In this document: one piece after another, positions 42,692 through 51,739 of the stretch
How the letters are laid out: every line of letters begins with the position of its first letter
How positions within the stretch are numbered: position 1 is the stretch's first letter
Source: Paenibacillus sp. BSR1-1
Lineage (GTDB): Bacteria; Bacillota; Bacilli; Bacillales; Cytobacillaceae
NCBI RefSeq assembly: GCF_030403775.1
Contig: NZ_JAQMWQ010000009.1
Location: forward strand, 1 to 64,000
Length of the DNA: 64,000 bases
Direction: 5' to 3'
Position numbers and translations under genes: made by a program
Notes under the pieces: model-generated
Databases searched by the model: none
What the model was told of the DNA's origin: nothing
What the model saw: only the letters and a program-made list of their open reading frames with translations

Positions 42692-45600
42692 TTATTTAAT
42701 AACATAAGCAGGGTTCTTTGCAAAAACCTCTACTTCTGCAACAGATAGCATAAGCGGCCCGCTATGCGATTCCTCAAAGGTAATCGATAACCTTGTAAAT
42801 TTAGTTCCAGAAGGTATCGCAGCCTCAGCAAGGTCGAAAGTGACCGAATTATCGTCAAATTGAACAATTTTTTCTCCTAAATCATATTCCTTTCCTGCTT
42901 CAGAATAGGCTTTGGCACTTAGTTTTTTAATTTTTCCATTCGTATATTGCGGGCGATTATAAACAATAAATTTAGTCAATTCTTGTGGTTTAGTAAAGTT
43001 AAAATCAACGGGTAACGGTAGTGAAATTCCTTCATTTCCAGTGAGGCTCCATTTCAATTCCGCCAATGAATTTTCACTTATGTCACCGTCAATCAGCTTG
43101 GCAAAAGCTGCCGCACCGCCCTGCATCTTTTCCCCTTCACCTGTAACTGTCATATCTTTATCCGATAATTGTAGTTCCATAGGCTCTTGTGGTTGTTCAA
43201 CCTCTCCCGGTTCCTGGCCTGGATTTAAAACCTCTCCTATTTTATCAATAGTGTCAAAGGCTGTATTAATCAGTAAGGATCTGGTGATCGGAATATCGAA
43301 TTGAAGATCTTTCTTAGCCTTTAACTTAATCGTGGACAATGTCTTCGTACCATCTAATGTATTTTGTGTTCCCTTGTTAGAAAATGCAGCAATAATTCGT
43401 TGTTCAGAATTTCCAATACCCGCAAGTGCAGAGTAATTTAACATATTGGCTGTTTCATTGGCAGGCGAAACAATATTTTCACCACAAGTCCCGTCAGGCT
43501 TACACTCTTTTACTATTTCATATTTGTTCGGATCCAGCCTTAGTTCCAGGTTAAACGCATTGATATCCTTTAATCCTGCTCCTATTATTTCTACTGAAAA
43601 TTCCTCTCCCGCTTTTAGCTGCTGCTTACTTGGTCGAATGTCCAATAGCCCGGCAACCGGCCTGCCTGTTGCATGAAGTGGTTTTTCACCTAATTGAGAA
43701 GCTACATACATTAAATCGTAGGCATCAATCACACCATTAAAATTTAAATCAACCCTTGAAACCTGCCCCCAAGCTGTATCCGTTTGGTCCACACCCATAT
43801 AGCTTGCAAAGAAGAGCAGATCATCTTCATCAATGACTCCGTTCGGTATATTCTCACCTACAACGGTTCCTACTGTTTTATCCTTTTTGTATGGCCTGAA
43901 TTCCTGTGCACTTCCAAAGCCGCCTACAGAGTTTGTAATGGTTAACTTAATATACCTTGCAGTAATATTTTCCTTAAAATCTATGACTTTGGTTTCATTA
44001 TTTCTCTCAAAGGTTCCATCAGTGATGATATTTTTATAAGTTTTTCCATCCAGACTTACGTCTAAATTGTATTTTAATATTGTCCCATTCCCTGCATCAG
44101 GTCTTGGAACATACTCGAGCTTATCTAATTCATACGCTAGCTTCATATCAATCTCAACGGTATGCGGCAGTTTATTGCCAGCATCTCCCCATTGAGTATG
44201 CCACAATGTTTCATCTTTTCCATCGACCGCTAAAGATGCTTCTTGTCCCGGCTGTTCACTATCTGCTTTTGCCGTCATATCCTTAGGAACATTTCTGTAT
44301 CGGTCAAGCTTCGTTCTTATTTTGATCTCATCACTCCAGCCAGATGAGCCTTTTGTATTCGTTGCTCTTATTCGATAAGAATATTCTGTATCATATGGTA
44401 AACCTGTATGGAGATAGAATGGTGCTTGCTGACTATCGCTTGATTTAAACACATTTGTATGAACAATGCCATCGATCATTAAATCATAAGTTGTGTTCGC
44501 ACCATCAACCTTATCCCAATTTAATTTAATATCTCGATCTGTAATGTTGGCATCATCAGCATTAAGCCCCGATGGAATCGTTGGTACTTCTTCATCTACT
44601 ACATCCTTCTTTTGAGTATTATCGAACCCATCTACTGTAAAAGTTACTTTATTTTTCGTGATATCTGTTTTCCCTGCCTTAATAAAAAGCTTTGGTGATG
44701 TAATAATGTCAGTCTTTTCAAATGGTGAGCCTTTGGTAGAATATTTGTTCAGGTTTGGATGTTCATTAAAGAAGTACACGTTTTCTGAATTTTTATATTC
44801 CTCTTCATTCGTAACTTTCCTTAATATAACATCTTTATTTCCAACCTTAACCTTTACATTTTTGGGGTTTATACGTGTATTGACAATCACTTCTGTGCCC
44901 CTGTTATTAACCATCCCTTTATATCCCTTTCCTTTTACGGTATCGACGGTTATCACAGCTTGATCCTTAATTACCTTTGAAGTGACCTTCGTTCTTGTAT
45001 TTTTCTTTTCCTTATACTCAACAGTTTTACCATCGTCTTCATATAGAGTAAACTCTGATTTTCCAGATGGATATACATCAAATATTCTATTTTCAGATCC
45101 ATTTAATTCATTAATAGAATTATTTTCTGGTGCCATTGGAATAATTGCCCCAGCTTTAACAAATACAGGGGTCTTCCATAGTGGAGCGCTAAAGTTATGA
45201 AGAACGCTTCCTCCCTGGTATTGCTCACCTGTAAAATAATCGATCCAAATTTGCTTTTTATCTGGAAGATAAATATCGTTCCTTACTTCAGCTGCATTAG
45301 AGTTTCCATCATATATTGGCGCTACTAGTAGATTAGGACCCCACATATATTGATATTGTGTTTGCGTCCCGTACGTATAAGGATCATTTGGATATTCCAA
45401 CATCATTCCTCTAATCATTGGCATGGATTTTGATGTAGATTCCTCAGCAATCGTGTAGATATAAGGCAGCATCTGTGACTTTAGATTTAAATACATCCGA
45501 TTAATCGACGCATAAGGTTCACCATAATTCCATGGATTTTTAGATCTACTGTAATCATTGCCTCCAGAGGCCCAGCCATCCATGTCAATTTGGATAGGAG

Positions 45601-47125
45601 TGAATGCTTTCCACTGGAAATCACGTGTCTGTACTTTTGCATCTCCGCCAAATATACCATCCATATCTGAGCCGACGTTTGGATTTCCTGATAAGCCTGC
45701 GCCAATGTAAGTTGGGATATGCATTCTTATGTACTCCCAATTACCGCCATATTGGTCGCCTGACCATAATCCAGCATAACGTTGAGTACCAGCCCACCCA
45801 TCTAGCGAAATAACAAATGCGCGTGCACCACCTGAATTATCTTCTTTTTGAATTCCTTCCGCTGCTTGGCGTGTGGCATTTAAGGCCATGGAATATCCTT
45901 GCCCAACCCATGCAACATCCGTCTTTATTGCTCTTACACCTGCTTTTACTTCCCCGTCAAGGTCTCTTCGTAAAGGACTATCAACAGGAAGATTAGGATC
46001 TGGGTAGAGATTGCTTTGTGTCCATAAGCCAACCTCAACCTTTTTATTATTTGCTTTATCAACAAACTGCTCCAAATTACCAAGTCCGCCATACCCGCAA
46101 CCATAGCCATCATTTGGTAAAAACCATCCTAATGGCATATCGTGATCTGCATATTGATTTATAGTATTTAATCCATTTGTCAGGAGTGTTCGTTGGTCCT
46201 TATGACCATTATGAGTTCCATTAAAACAATCAGCATGCCCTAAATAGAAACCATATTTTGGCATAAGGGCCGGTTTCCCAGTTAATTCTGTATATTCATT
46301 AATGATGTTTGGGATGGAATCATCTACAAAATAATAAGCGTCAAATCTGTCTTCACTGTGAGTAAAAGTAGCCGTTTTTGTAAAATCATAAACGCCTGGC
46401 TTAAAAGTATTTCGCATGACTCCGTAGCCTTCAGTGCTTATATAGAAAGGGACTGGGCTTGATGCAGCTCCTGCATCCCAACCTCCCCCGATTGCAATGT
46501 TGATGGAATTATTCTTATGGGCATAAAATCCATTCTGTTGACCTCCACCATAAAAATATTCGTTTTCTTTTGTATCAAGAGTTTGAACTGTACTTCCGTT
46601 GGAATGTTTTAGCGGTTCACTTTCACTCCAAAGAAACTTTGATCTTTTTTTATCGTATAGGCTCATCTTTGAAGTAGTTTTATCTACTCTTAATTCTAAA
46701 GCATCAGTGAATATTTTATAGACATTGGTATCGCTTTCATCGACTTGAATGTCAATTTCCCCATATTGTTTTTTGTAATCGCTGACATTTTTGTCGATAA
46801 TTTTTGTCACATGCTCAGGATCATTGGGAGTAGGATATTCTTCAAAAATACCCTTTGGGTCCAAATGCAGTCGAAAAACATTATTTGTTAGGAAATTAAT
46901 TTTTATTTTTTCTCCTGTTTCTAAGTCCAAGTACACGTTATTTCTTTCTTTCGTAATCTTAGTTACTTTTCCTATAGTCTTATAGATTTGATTGACAGAA
47001 ACATTATTAATTATGTTATCCTTTTCAGTTACAGCAGCAGATGCTGTTGGAAGCATAGAAAACAACATACCCACTGATAAACCCAAGCTTACCAGTTTTT
47101 TAAACCTAGCTTGACGACTTAGCAT
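42692..47125 (-). CDS. Secreted multidomain GH31 glycosidase, probable alpha-N-acetylgalactosaminidase
   Basis: Extracellular enzyme of 1477 residues. Signal peptide to about 31 (cleavage near TASA-AV). GH31 region about 45-840: GWFLPNDGYGCGYGG, nucleophile Asp403 in AIKTDVAWVG, acid/base Asp457 in LWSGDQ. These match, from memory, the GH31 group that removes alpha-GalNAc from mucin-type (Tn) glycans rather than alpha-glucosidases, whose nucleophile motif is WIDMNE. Then Fn3 (848-938), CBM32 (945-1082), dockerin-like repeats (NGVIDEDDL at 1095, NFNGVIDAYDL at 1128), a cohesin-like domain (1157-1298) and a C-terminal beta-sandwich module. No LPxTG. GGAGGT precedes the ATG. It lies beside the GalNAc PTS, which would take up its product. 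Confidence 0.8.
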   Translation of the reverse strand: MLSRQARFKKLVSLGLSVGMLFSMLPTASAAVTEKDNIINNVSVNQIYKTIGKVTKITKERNNVYLDLETGEKIKINFLTNNVFRLHLDPKGIFEEYPTPNDPEHVTKIIDKNVSDYKKQYGEIDIQVDESDTNVYKIFTDALELRVDKTTSKMSLYDKKRSKFLWSESEPLKHSNGSTVQTLDTKENEYFYGGGQQNGFYAHKNNSINIAIGGGWDAGAASSPVPFYISTEGYGVMRNTFKPGVYDFTKTATFTHSEDRFDAYYFVDDSIPNIINEYTELTGKPALMPKYGFYLGHADCFNGTHNGHKDQRTLLTNGLNTINQYADHDMPLGWFLPNDGYGCGYGGLGNLEQFVDKANNKKVEVGLWTQSNLYPDPNLPVDSPLRRDLDGEVKAGVRAIKTDVAWVGQGYSMALNATRQAAEGIQKEDNSGGARAFVISLDGWAGTQRYAGLWSGDQYGGNWEYIRMHIPTYIGAGLSGNPNVGSDMDGIFGGDAKVQTRDFQWKAFTPIQIDMDGWASGGNDYSRSKNPWNYGEPYASINRMYLNLKSQMLPYIYTIAEESTSKSMPMIRGMMLEYPNDPYTYGTQTQYQYMWGPNLLVAPIYDGNSNAAEVRNDIYLPDKKQIWIDYFTGEQYQGGSVLHNFSAPLWKTPVFVKAGAIIPMAPENNSINELNGSENRIFDVYPSGKSEFTLYEDDGKTVEYKEKKNTRTKVTSKVIKDQAVITVDTVKGKGYKGMVNNRGTEVIVNTRINPKNVKVKVGNKDVILRKVTNEEEYKNSENVYFFNEHPNLNKYSTKGSPFEKTDIITSPKLFIKAGKTDITKNKVTFTVDGFDNTQKKDVVDEEVPTIPSGLNADDANITDRDIKLNWDKVDGANTTYDLMIDGIVHTNVFKSSDSQQAPFYLHTGLPYDTEYSYRIRATNTKGSSGWSDEIKIRTKLDRYRNVPKDMTAKADSEQPGQEASLAVDGKDETLWHTQWGDAGNKLPHTVEIDMKLAYELDKLEYVPRPDAGNGTILKYNLDVSLDGKTYKNIITDGTFERNNETKVIDFKENITARYIKLTITNSVGGFGSAQEFRPYKKDKTVGTVVGENIPNGVIDEDDLLFFASYMGVDQTDTAWGQVSRVDLNFNGVIDAYDLMYVASQLGEKPLHATGRPVAGLLDIRPSKQQLKAGEEFSVEIIGAGLKDINAFNLELRLDPNKYEIVKECKPDGTCGENIVSPANETANMLNYSALAGIGNSEQRIIAAFSNKGTQNTLDGTKTLSTIKLKAKKDLQFDIPITRSLLINTAFDTIDKIGEVLNPGQEPGEVEQPQEPMELQLSDKDMTVTGEGEKMQGGAAAFAKLIDGDISENSLAELKWSLTGNEGISLPLPVDFNFTKPQELTKFIVYNRPQYTNGKIKKLSAKAYSEAGKEYDLGEKIVQFDDNSVTFDLAEAAIPSGTKFTRLSITFEESHSGPLMLSVAEVEVFAKNPAYVIK

Positions 47126-47648
47126 ATTCTACCTCCGGTTGTAGTGGTCTTCCGAAAATGAAATTCCTATTGTCTTTCATTCTTCGTATGGCTAATTGGC
47201 TTATATAATTCCTAGTGGATCCAATTTAAAGAAAAGAAAGACAGTCCCCTTAAAAACTCAAAAACTTGCAATTTGTCCTATTGATGGATAACTTTTTTAT
47301 CTCCACCACCCTTTCTATATTTTTTTATATATTTATATATCTAAATATATAAGCGTAATTAAGTAAGACCTTCATAGAGCCTTAATTTGTTGATTTCGTA
47401 TAAGAGAAATGAAGTTGATATAATAAAAGATTACGTAAAATCTATTTTGATAGGGAATTTTCAATTGAGAAATGATCGTCGATGAATGTTAGAGGGATGT
47501 GTTGTCATGATCAATTTAGCCATTCGTTGCCTGCTTTATTTGTAATGCCCTTGCTGCCTACTAGGATGCATTATCTGTTTTATTTCTAATATAAGATTCA
47601 TCCCCTCCACTCTTTCAGTCTTAATTAAGGGAAATTTCTTACAGTTTT
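47126..47648. other. Spacer upstream of the GH31 gene
   Basis: AT-rich, with no convincing gene. It contains GACAGTCCCC at about 47251, reminiscent of the GGGGACAGTCC hairpin at 58501, and a few short frames with ribosome binding sites but no recognisable product. It probably holds the GH31 promoter and decayed DNA. Confidence 0.4.
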
Positions 47649-47678
47649 AATATACAATAAGTTGGGTTGATGGGTCAA
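47649..47678 (-). promoter_or_regulatory. Promoter-like site with GGGTTGA operator
   Basis: Minus strand TTGACC (47673-47678), 18 bases, TATATT (47649-47654). The context TTAGGTTGACCCATCAACCCAA shares the GGTTGACCCA block with the aga promoter. It points toward the GH31 gene 520 bases away across decayed sequence. Confidence 0.45.
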
Positions 47679-47757
47679 CCTAATAATATAAAAGTTGTTA
47701 TCCCTGATGAAGTTGTAATTACTACTGCTATAACTAAGCTTAATATGTTTTTAAACT

Positions 47758-47964
47758 TCATATCTTTAACTCATGGACACATCTTAGATCCTCAAATAGT
47801 TTAATCAATGCTTTTAGACCATTCTCTTCCCCAGCTCCACCAGCTTAAGATTTTGAGCTTTTCGGCCATTCTTTTTGTCCCCTCCACCATCGCCTGCTTG
47901 AACTGCTACAGGCGGAAAGAACTAATGAAAAATTAAAACGAAAGATATCTAGACTCTTTTTCAA
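47758..47964 (-). pseudogene. 5' remnant of a sugar-binding lipoprotein gene, several frameshifts
   Basis: A TTG start with AAGGGAG upstream gives KKSLDIFRFNFS and the lipobox LVLSACSSSS. A frameshift then leads to GDGGGDKKNGRKAQNLKLVE and another to GLKALIKLFEDL, after which the gene ends. Lipobox, Ser/Gly linker and the LKL...GLKALIKLFE spacing are those of ABC sugar-binding proteins. A cre site lies just upstream. Three frames in 200 bases make function impossible. Confidence 0.7.
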
Positions 47965-47982
47965 TTTTTCATCTCCCTTACT

Positions 47983-48288
47983 TTATTTGAAAACGATTAC
48001 AATATCACTATAAAAAACAGAAATTGTTAACATAAAAGTAATTTCCTGTATTATCTTGGATTTCTGGACTACTTTAGTCTGGGTAAAGAAAACTCGCCAA
48101 TTGGCAAGCTCTTTGACGAAGAATAATGTATGTTGAATGTGAGTGCCGCTTTGCACTTTCACATGGTTGATAATATCGGTCAGTCCTGCACTGTTAAATT
48201 GTGACAAAAGACTTGTTCCGATAGATTTAATGGCAGTACTCAGAACGTTTAAAAGGCCAGGAATTAATTTTAATTCCGACTTAACTTT
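47983..48288 (-). pseudogene. Unidentified open fragment without a start
   Basis: An open minus-strand frame reads KVKSELKLIPGLLNVLSTAI and on through LTDIINHVKVQSGTHIQHTL. It has the look of real protein but no start codon with a ribosome binding site and no family I can name. A transposase fragment is one possibility. It overlaps the cre site at its end, so it is likely a truncated remnant. Confidence 0.3.
47988..48001. promoter_or_regulatory. CcpA cre site of the decayed binding-protein gene
   Basis: TGAAAACGATTACA fits the cre consensus fully. It is just downstream of a TATAGT -10-like sequence and 24 bases upstream of the remnant start, the classical repression position. Confidence 0.6.
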
Positions 48289-48339
48289 TTATCTGTACAT
48301 TTATTAACTTATCTTCTTTTTAGAACTACAAACATTCCT

Positions 48340-48495
48340 TTAAAAATTCTTACAATTACTACTATTTGTCGTCTTCTTTTTTGCCTCAATAACGTAAATC
48401 AGTTCCTCAATAATATTGTTTAACGTCATTTGGCTAGTATCTTTTCCCAGAATAATAGAAGTTTTAAGCTGTAACCTTTTTTCTTTCTCACTCAC
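48340..48495 (-). CDS. Small hypothetical protein (51 aa), GTG start
   Basis: Not recognised. GGAGG lies 6 bases before a GTG that begins MSEKEKRLQLKTSIILGKDT; the product is charged, with one amphipathic helix (LNNIIEELIYVIEAKKK), and ends CKNF. The good ribosome binding site argues for a real gene. It is 370 bases downstream of the Spo0E-like gene on the same strand. Confidence 0.45.
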   Translation of the reverse strand: MSEKEKRLQLKTSIILGKDTSQMTLNNIIEELIYVIEAKKKTTNSSNCKNF

Positions 48496-48861
48496 AAAAA
48501 TACCTCCATTTTTAAAATGCTAAATAGCTTAGCGTTGTAAATCTGTAATTCCCTGGATACATCCTTTTTAGTATTTGAAAAGGCTATTTTTAATTTAACG
48601 AAGCGGCCTTCTTAAAGGCTGGAAAGTACTTTACAACGAAAGAACTAGCGTGGTTCGATGTAATTTACGTTATTGTAACTACACAAAAATTAAAATAATT
48701 ACAATATTTAGGGCTATACGCGACTCAAAGAGCCAACAAAAGACAGATACGATTATTTTAGGTCCTTTAAGGAATGTTCTTTTAATAAAGATAGGTATTT
48801 TTTTATAATTGCAGAAATAGATATAACTAATGATAAGCCGACAATAATGGACATATATCAA
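48496..48861. other. Spacer without recognised features
   Basis: Between the 51-aa gene and the Spo0E-like gene. AT-rich, several short frames with no ribosome binding site or recognisable product. I see nothing I can name. Confidence 0.4.
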
Positions 48862-49038
48862 CTAACATGAAACTTCATGCATCTGCATATTGATCAACTT
48901 ATCAAGATCTTGACTGCATTTGATAGTTATTTTATCTGCAAATCCATAAGTCATTCCTAGTTCAATCAATTCTTTCCGTTTGTTCTCTATACACTCTTGT
49001 AATTCTCTTATTTGACTTGAAAAGTCTGTCGATAGCAT
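48862..49038 (-). CDS. Spo0E-like aspartyl-phosphate phosphatase (58 aa)
   Basis: Small helical-hairpin protein of 58 residues. RELQECIENKRKELIELG, then YGFADKITIKCSQDLDKLIN contains the SQ(E/D)LD signature (SQDLD) of the Spo0E family, which removes phosphate from Spo0A and delays sporulation. GAGGTGAGAGGG precedes ATG 49038. Bacilli carry several such paralogs. Its presence supports an endospore-forming host. Confidence 0.85.
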   Translation of the reverse strand: MLSTDFSSQIRELQECIENKRKELIELGMTYGFADKITIKCSQDLDKLINMQMHEVSC

Positions 49039-49320
49039 CGTTCCCTCTCACCTCATATATTTTCTGTGCTAATAGAGTCAGCCAATTTTGTACAACAATA
49101 AGAGATAGCGTCAGGATTTTGTTGATTTACAACGTAAAGGTTAGAAAACTTGATATGTCAGCATCCGTAGTTGGTTTCAATGGAGTAACCCCTAATGTGA
49201 TAGATACATAATCTCGTATAGACAGGCTTCAAAGTGTCCCATACAACTTGTTTAAAAATACCTTAGCGTGGTAATTATGCATATACCAGACTACATCCCT
49301 CTTAGTAATTGACTAAAATC

Positions 49321-49345
49321 GATCAGATGAGGTTCTCATCTGATC
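49321..49345 (-). terminator. Terminator of the decayed Ig-domain gene
   Basis: GATCAGATGAG/CTCATCTGATC, an 11-bp perfect stem with a 3-base loop followed by GATTTT on the minus strand, 21 bases beyond the remnant stop. Confidence 0.7.
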
Positions 49346-49366
49346 AAGAATAAATACAGATCTAAT

Positions 49367-49612
49367 TTATTTTTTCACCGCAATCTTTTTCGCTTTACCT
49401 GTATTCCCTTCCTTATCTTTTCGTGTACTTGGCTGATGCAGCTTATATTAAAACTTTAAGTTTTTATGAAGTTTTTGTAAAATTAAGAAACATTATGGTA
49501 ACCATAACATTATTTTATTGACGCTGGATTTTTATCTACTGTTATTACAGGAGGTCTGGCAACATACGAAAAAGTTAGAGTAATAGTATCAATATGTTTA
49601 AGAGTTAGAGAT
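49367..49612 (-). pseudogene. 3' remnant of a surface/secreted Ig-like domain protein
   Basis: The right part reads SLTLKHIDTITLTFSYVARP, then VITVDKNPASIK and a stop. After a degenerate 80-bp stretch, another frame reads AKYTKRKDKEGNTGKAKKIA to VKK and stop. KDKEGNTG is typical of bacterial Ig-like repeats at the C-termini of secreted glycosidases. Internal deletion and frameshifts make it nonfunctional. The 80-bp stretch is repeated at about 56178-56260. Confidence 0.6.
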
Positions 49613-49701
49613 CCATTGCAATTGTTTTTAAGTGTTTGCACCAGAACCTCCTGGCTAATAACGGTGTTATAACACTACTAAAAGAATCTCGTTCGGCTTT
49701 T

Positions 49702-50592
49702 TTACTCCATAGTAGGAATTCTATTCCAAATTTTTTGGATTACATTAATAAAAGATTGAATTGTTACTACGTTTTCTTTTTCCTTCAACGTAATGATAGA
49801 AGTGTTTACTTTTACTTTGTTCTCAGTAACCAGGATTGGGACTAAATCACCATTGCTAATTTCTTTTTTTATGCAGTCACTGATTAACAACGCTACCCCA
49901 ATATTAATTAATACGGCCTTTTTGATCGCATCTATACTTCCAAATTCAATTACATTTTGTAATGCGAGTTTCGATTGTAACAAATATTTATTTATTATCG
50001 TTTCAAAATATTCTCCCGCTTGATATTTAATAAAAGGAAAATTCGTCAGTAATTGGTCTTCCGGGTACCTAACATATAAATCTTTAGAAACCACTAGAAC
50101 CATGTCTTCCTCTGCAATCACGATGTTTGTAATTCCATTTTTATTTAGCTCACCAGAAATAATCCCTATATCGTATTTGTTTGATTCGATCCCTTTTATA
50201 ACTTCATCACTGTTACAAGAAATCACCTTAATCTGTACATGGGGATATAGCTTCTGGTACTCAGAAATTACATAAGGAAAACAATTCGTACAATACCCTT
50301 CACTAGCGGCAATCGTAATATTGCCATACGAATTTGAAAGTTCGGAGAAAGATGATTCAATCTCCTCTACTATGGAAAATATCTGATCTGTATATGTTCT
50401 AAGGAGTTCACCTGCAGGCGTCAAAAAGTTCTTCTTTCCTATTCGTGTAAATAGCTGCTGTTTCAATTCTTGTTCGAGCGTTTGAATTTGTGCAGTTACA
50501 GCAGGTTGAGTGAAGTTTAACTGTTGAGCAGCCTTTGTAAAATTTAAGTACTCTGCCGCGAATTTGAAAGTTTTAAGATGTCTTAATTCCAT
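49702..50592 (-). CDS. LysR family transcriptional regulator
   Basis: Regulator of 296 residues. The winged helix MELRHLKTFKFAAEYLNFTKAAQQLNFTQP is standard LysR; the effector domain begins near residue 90 (NITIAASEGYCTNCFPYVIS). A longer frame from 50652 has no ribosome binding site, whereas GGAGAG is 8 bases before ATG 50592. Target and effector are unknown; neighbouring sequence is decayed. Confidence 0.9.
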   Translation of the reverse strand: MELRHLKTFKFAAEYLNFTKAAQQLNFTQPAVTAQIQTLEQELKQQLFTRIGKKNFLTPAGELLRTYTDQIFSIVEEIESSFSELSNSYGNITIAASEGYCTNCFPYVISEYQKLYPHVQIKVISCNSDEVIKGIESNKYDIGIISGELNKNGITNIVIAEEDMVLVVSKDLYVRYPEDQLLTNFPFIKYQAGEYFETIINKYLLQSKLALQNVIEFGSIDAIKKAVLINIGVALLISDCIKKEISNGDLVPILVTENKVKVNTSIITLKEKENVVTIQSFINVIQKIWNRIPTME

Positions 50593-50826
50593 AATAGCTA
50601 CTCTCCATCTATCAAATTTTTTGGACTCCAGAATAGATGTAATGTTTTTCATCTGTTGCTTAATGCGAGAAAGAAAGTTTACTATTTAAAAACATTTTTT
50701 CTCTTCGTTCACGATAAACCCGCCTTTCAAAATAAAAAAATGCCTAATAGACTTTATTTTTTATAAAAAATAAAACCTCCTAAGCACCGTTGCTTCATCT
50801 ATTCACTTGTAAATTAACTTAGTTAC

Positions 50827-51003
50827 TTAAAATAATGTACTATGCCACTTTTTCCAATGGCATTCATCGTTATCACCTGAATATGCTATTTCAGATGGTG
50901 CATAAGTAAAAGCCATATGTGGACAATTGTTAAACAGGCAATTATATCCAGGTATCTTTACACATGTCTTTTGTTTAGTAATATAGTTATTTTTATATTT
51001 TGT
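50827..51003 (-). other. Unidentified cysteine-containing open fragment
   Basis: Open frame without a plausible start, containing TCVKIPGYNCLFNNCPHMAF and DNDECHWKKWHS, then stop. The Cys/His spacing could bind metal, but I recognise no family. Probably a truncated gene. Confidence 0.25.
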
Positions 51004-51028
51004 TTATTATTATGATTGGACAGATGCC

Positions 51029-51220
51029 TTAATTAATACGTGCTGTATATTTCTTTACTTCTGCGAGAAGTGTAGAAACATACTCTTCACCATTGCGGCG
51101 TTCAACTTTTGAGAATATGGAGGCTCTTTATGGGTTATTACAGCAACCCACTGACCATGATTAAAGAAAAGGTTACAATCTAAAATGTTATAAACATGGT
51201 CACCTTCTCTATTTGCCACT
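51029..51220 (-). pseudogene. Unidentified frameshifted remnant
   Basis: One frame gives ANREGDHVYNILDCNLFFNH and WVAVITHKEPPYS; after a shift another gives RRNGEEYVSTLLAEVKKYTA to RIN and stop. It looks like the C-terminus of a lost enzyme directly downstream of the Lrp gene. Family not recognised. Confidence 0.3.
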
Positions 51221-51739
51221 TTAAAACTCAAGTTCAGACAATTTAAATTCTGCTATTTCTTTTGGAGAGGTTAAAATAATCATTGTCTCTTTTCGTTCAA
51301 TATAATCAAGGGCTCCGATTTTATTTGTAAGAATGTCTTGAAGATGTTTTTGACTTTTCGCTCTTACTTTAATTATCGCGTCATATCTCCCCGCTACTGT
51401 ATCACATTGTTCAATTTCGGGAATATTTTTTATTCCATTATGGAGACTTTCAGCTGCTTTTTTCCCTTGTCCAGTAATAAGTGCGACATAAGCGACAACG
51501 GTGTAGCCAAGCGCTTCAAAATTAATGCCCGTAAAAAAACCAGTAATTACGCCCTTATTTATTAGCCTTTTAACACGATCATTAACAGTCACCCTTGAAA
51601 CATCAAGCTCATTTGCAATATCCTGGTACGATATGCGGGCATTTTGTGATAGGGCATGTAATATGGTTAAATCCATTTGGTCAATCAATTCAGACGCGAT
51701 TGGCCCCTCATTTTTTTGTGTATTGGAATTGTCTAACAT
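51221..51739 (-). CDS. Lrp/AsnC family regulator
   Basis: Regulator of 172 residues. DQMDLTILHALSQNARISYQ and DIANELDVSRVTVNDRVKRL form the N-terminal helix-turn-helix; the rest is the RAM ligand domain (TVVAYVALITGQGK, DTVAGRYDAIIKVRAK). An 18-residue N-terminal extension precedes the domain. Such proteins respond to amino acids. It is near an MFS carrier and remnants of an amidohydrolase and an amino-acid permease, suggesting a former amino-acid utilisation cluster. Confidence 0.9.
   Translation of the reverse strand: MLDNSNTQKNEGPIASELIDQMDLTILHALSQNARISYQDIANELDVSRVTVNDRVKRLINKGVITGFFTGINFEALGYTVVAYVALITGQGKKAAESLHNGIKNIPEIEQCDTVAGRYDAIIKVRAKSQKHLQDILTNKIGALDYIERKETMIILTSPKEIAEFKLSELEF

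Noticed and set aside
47649..47678. Firm assignment as the GH31 promoter
   Set aside because: It is about 520 bases upstream with decayed sequence between, so it may have served a lost gene; kept only as a candidate.
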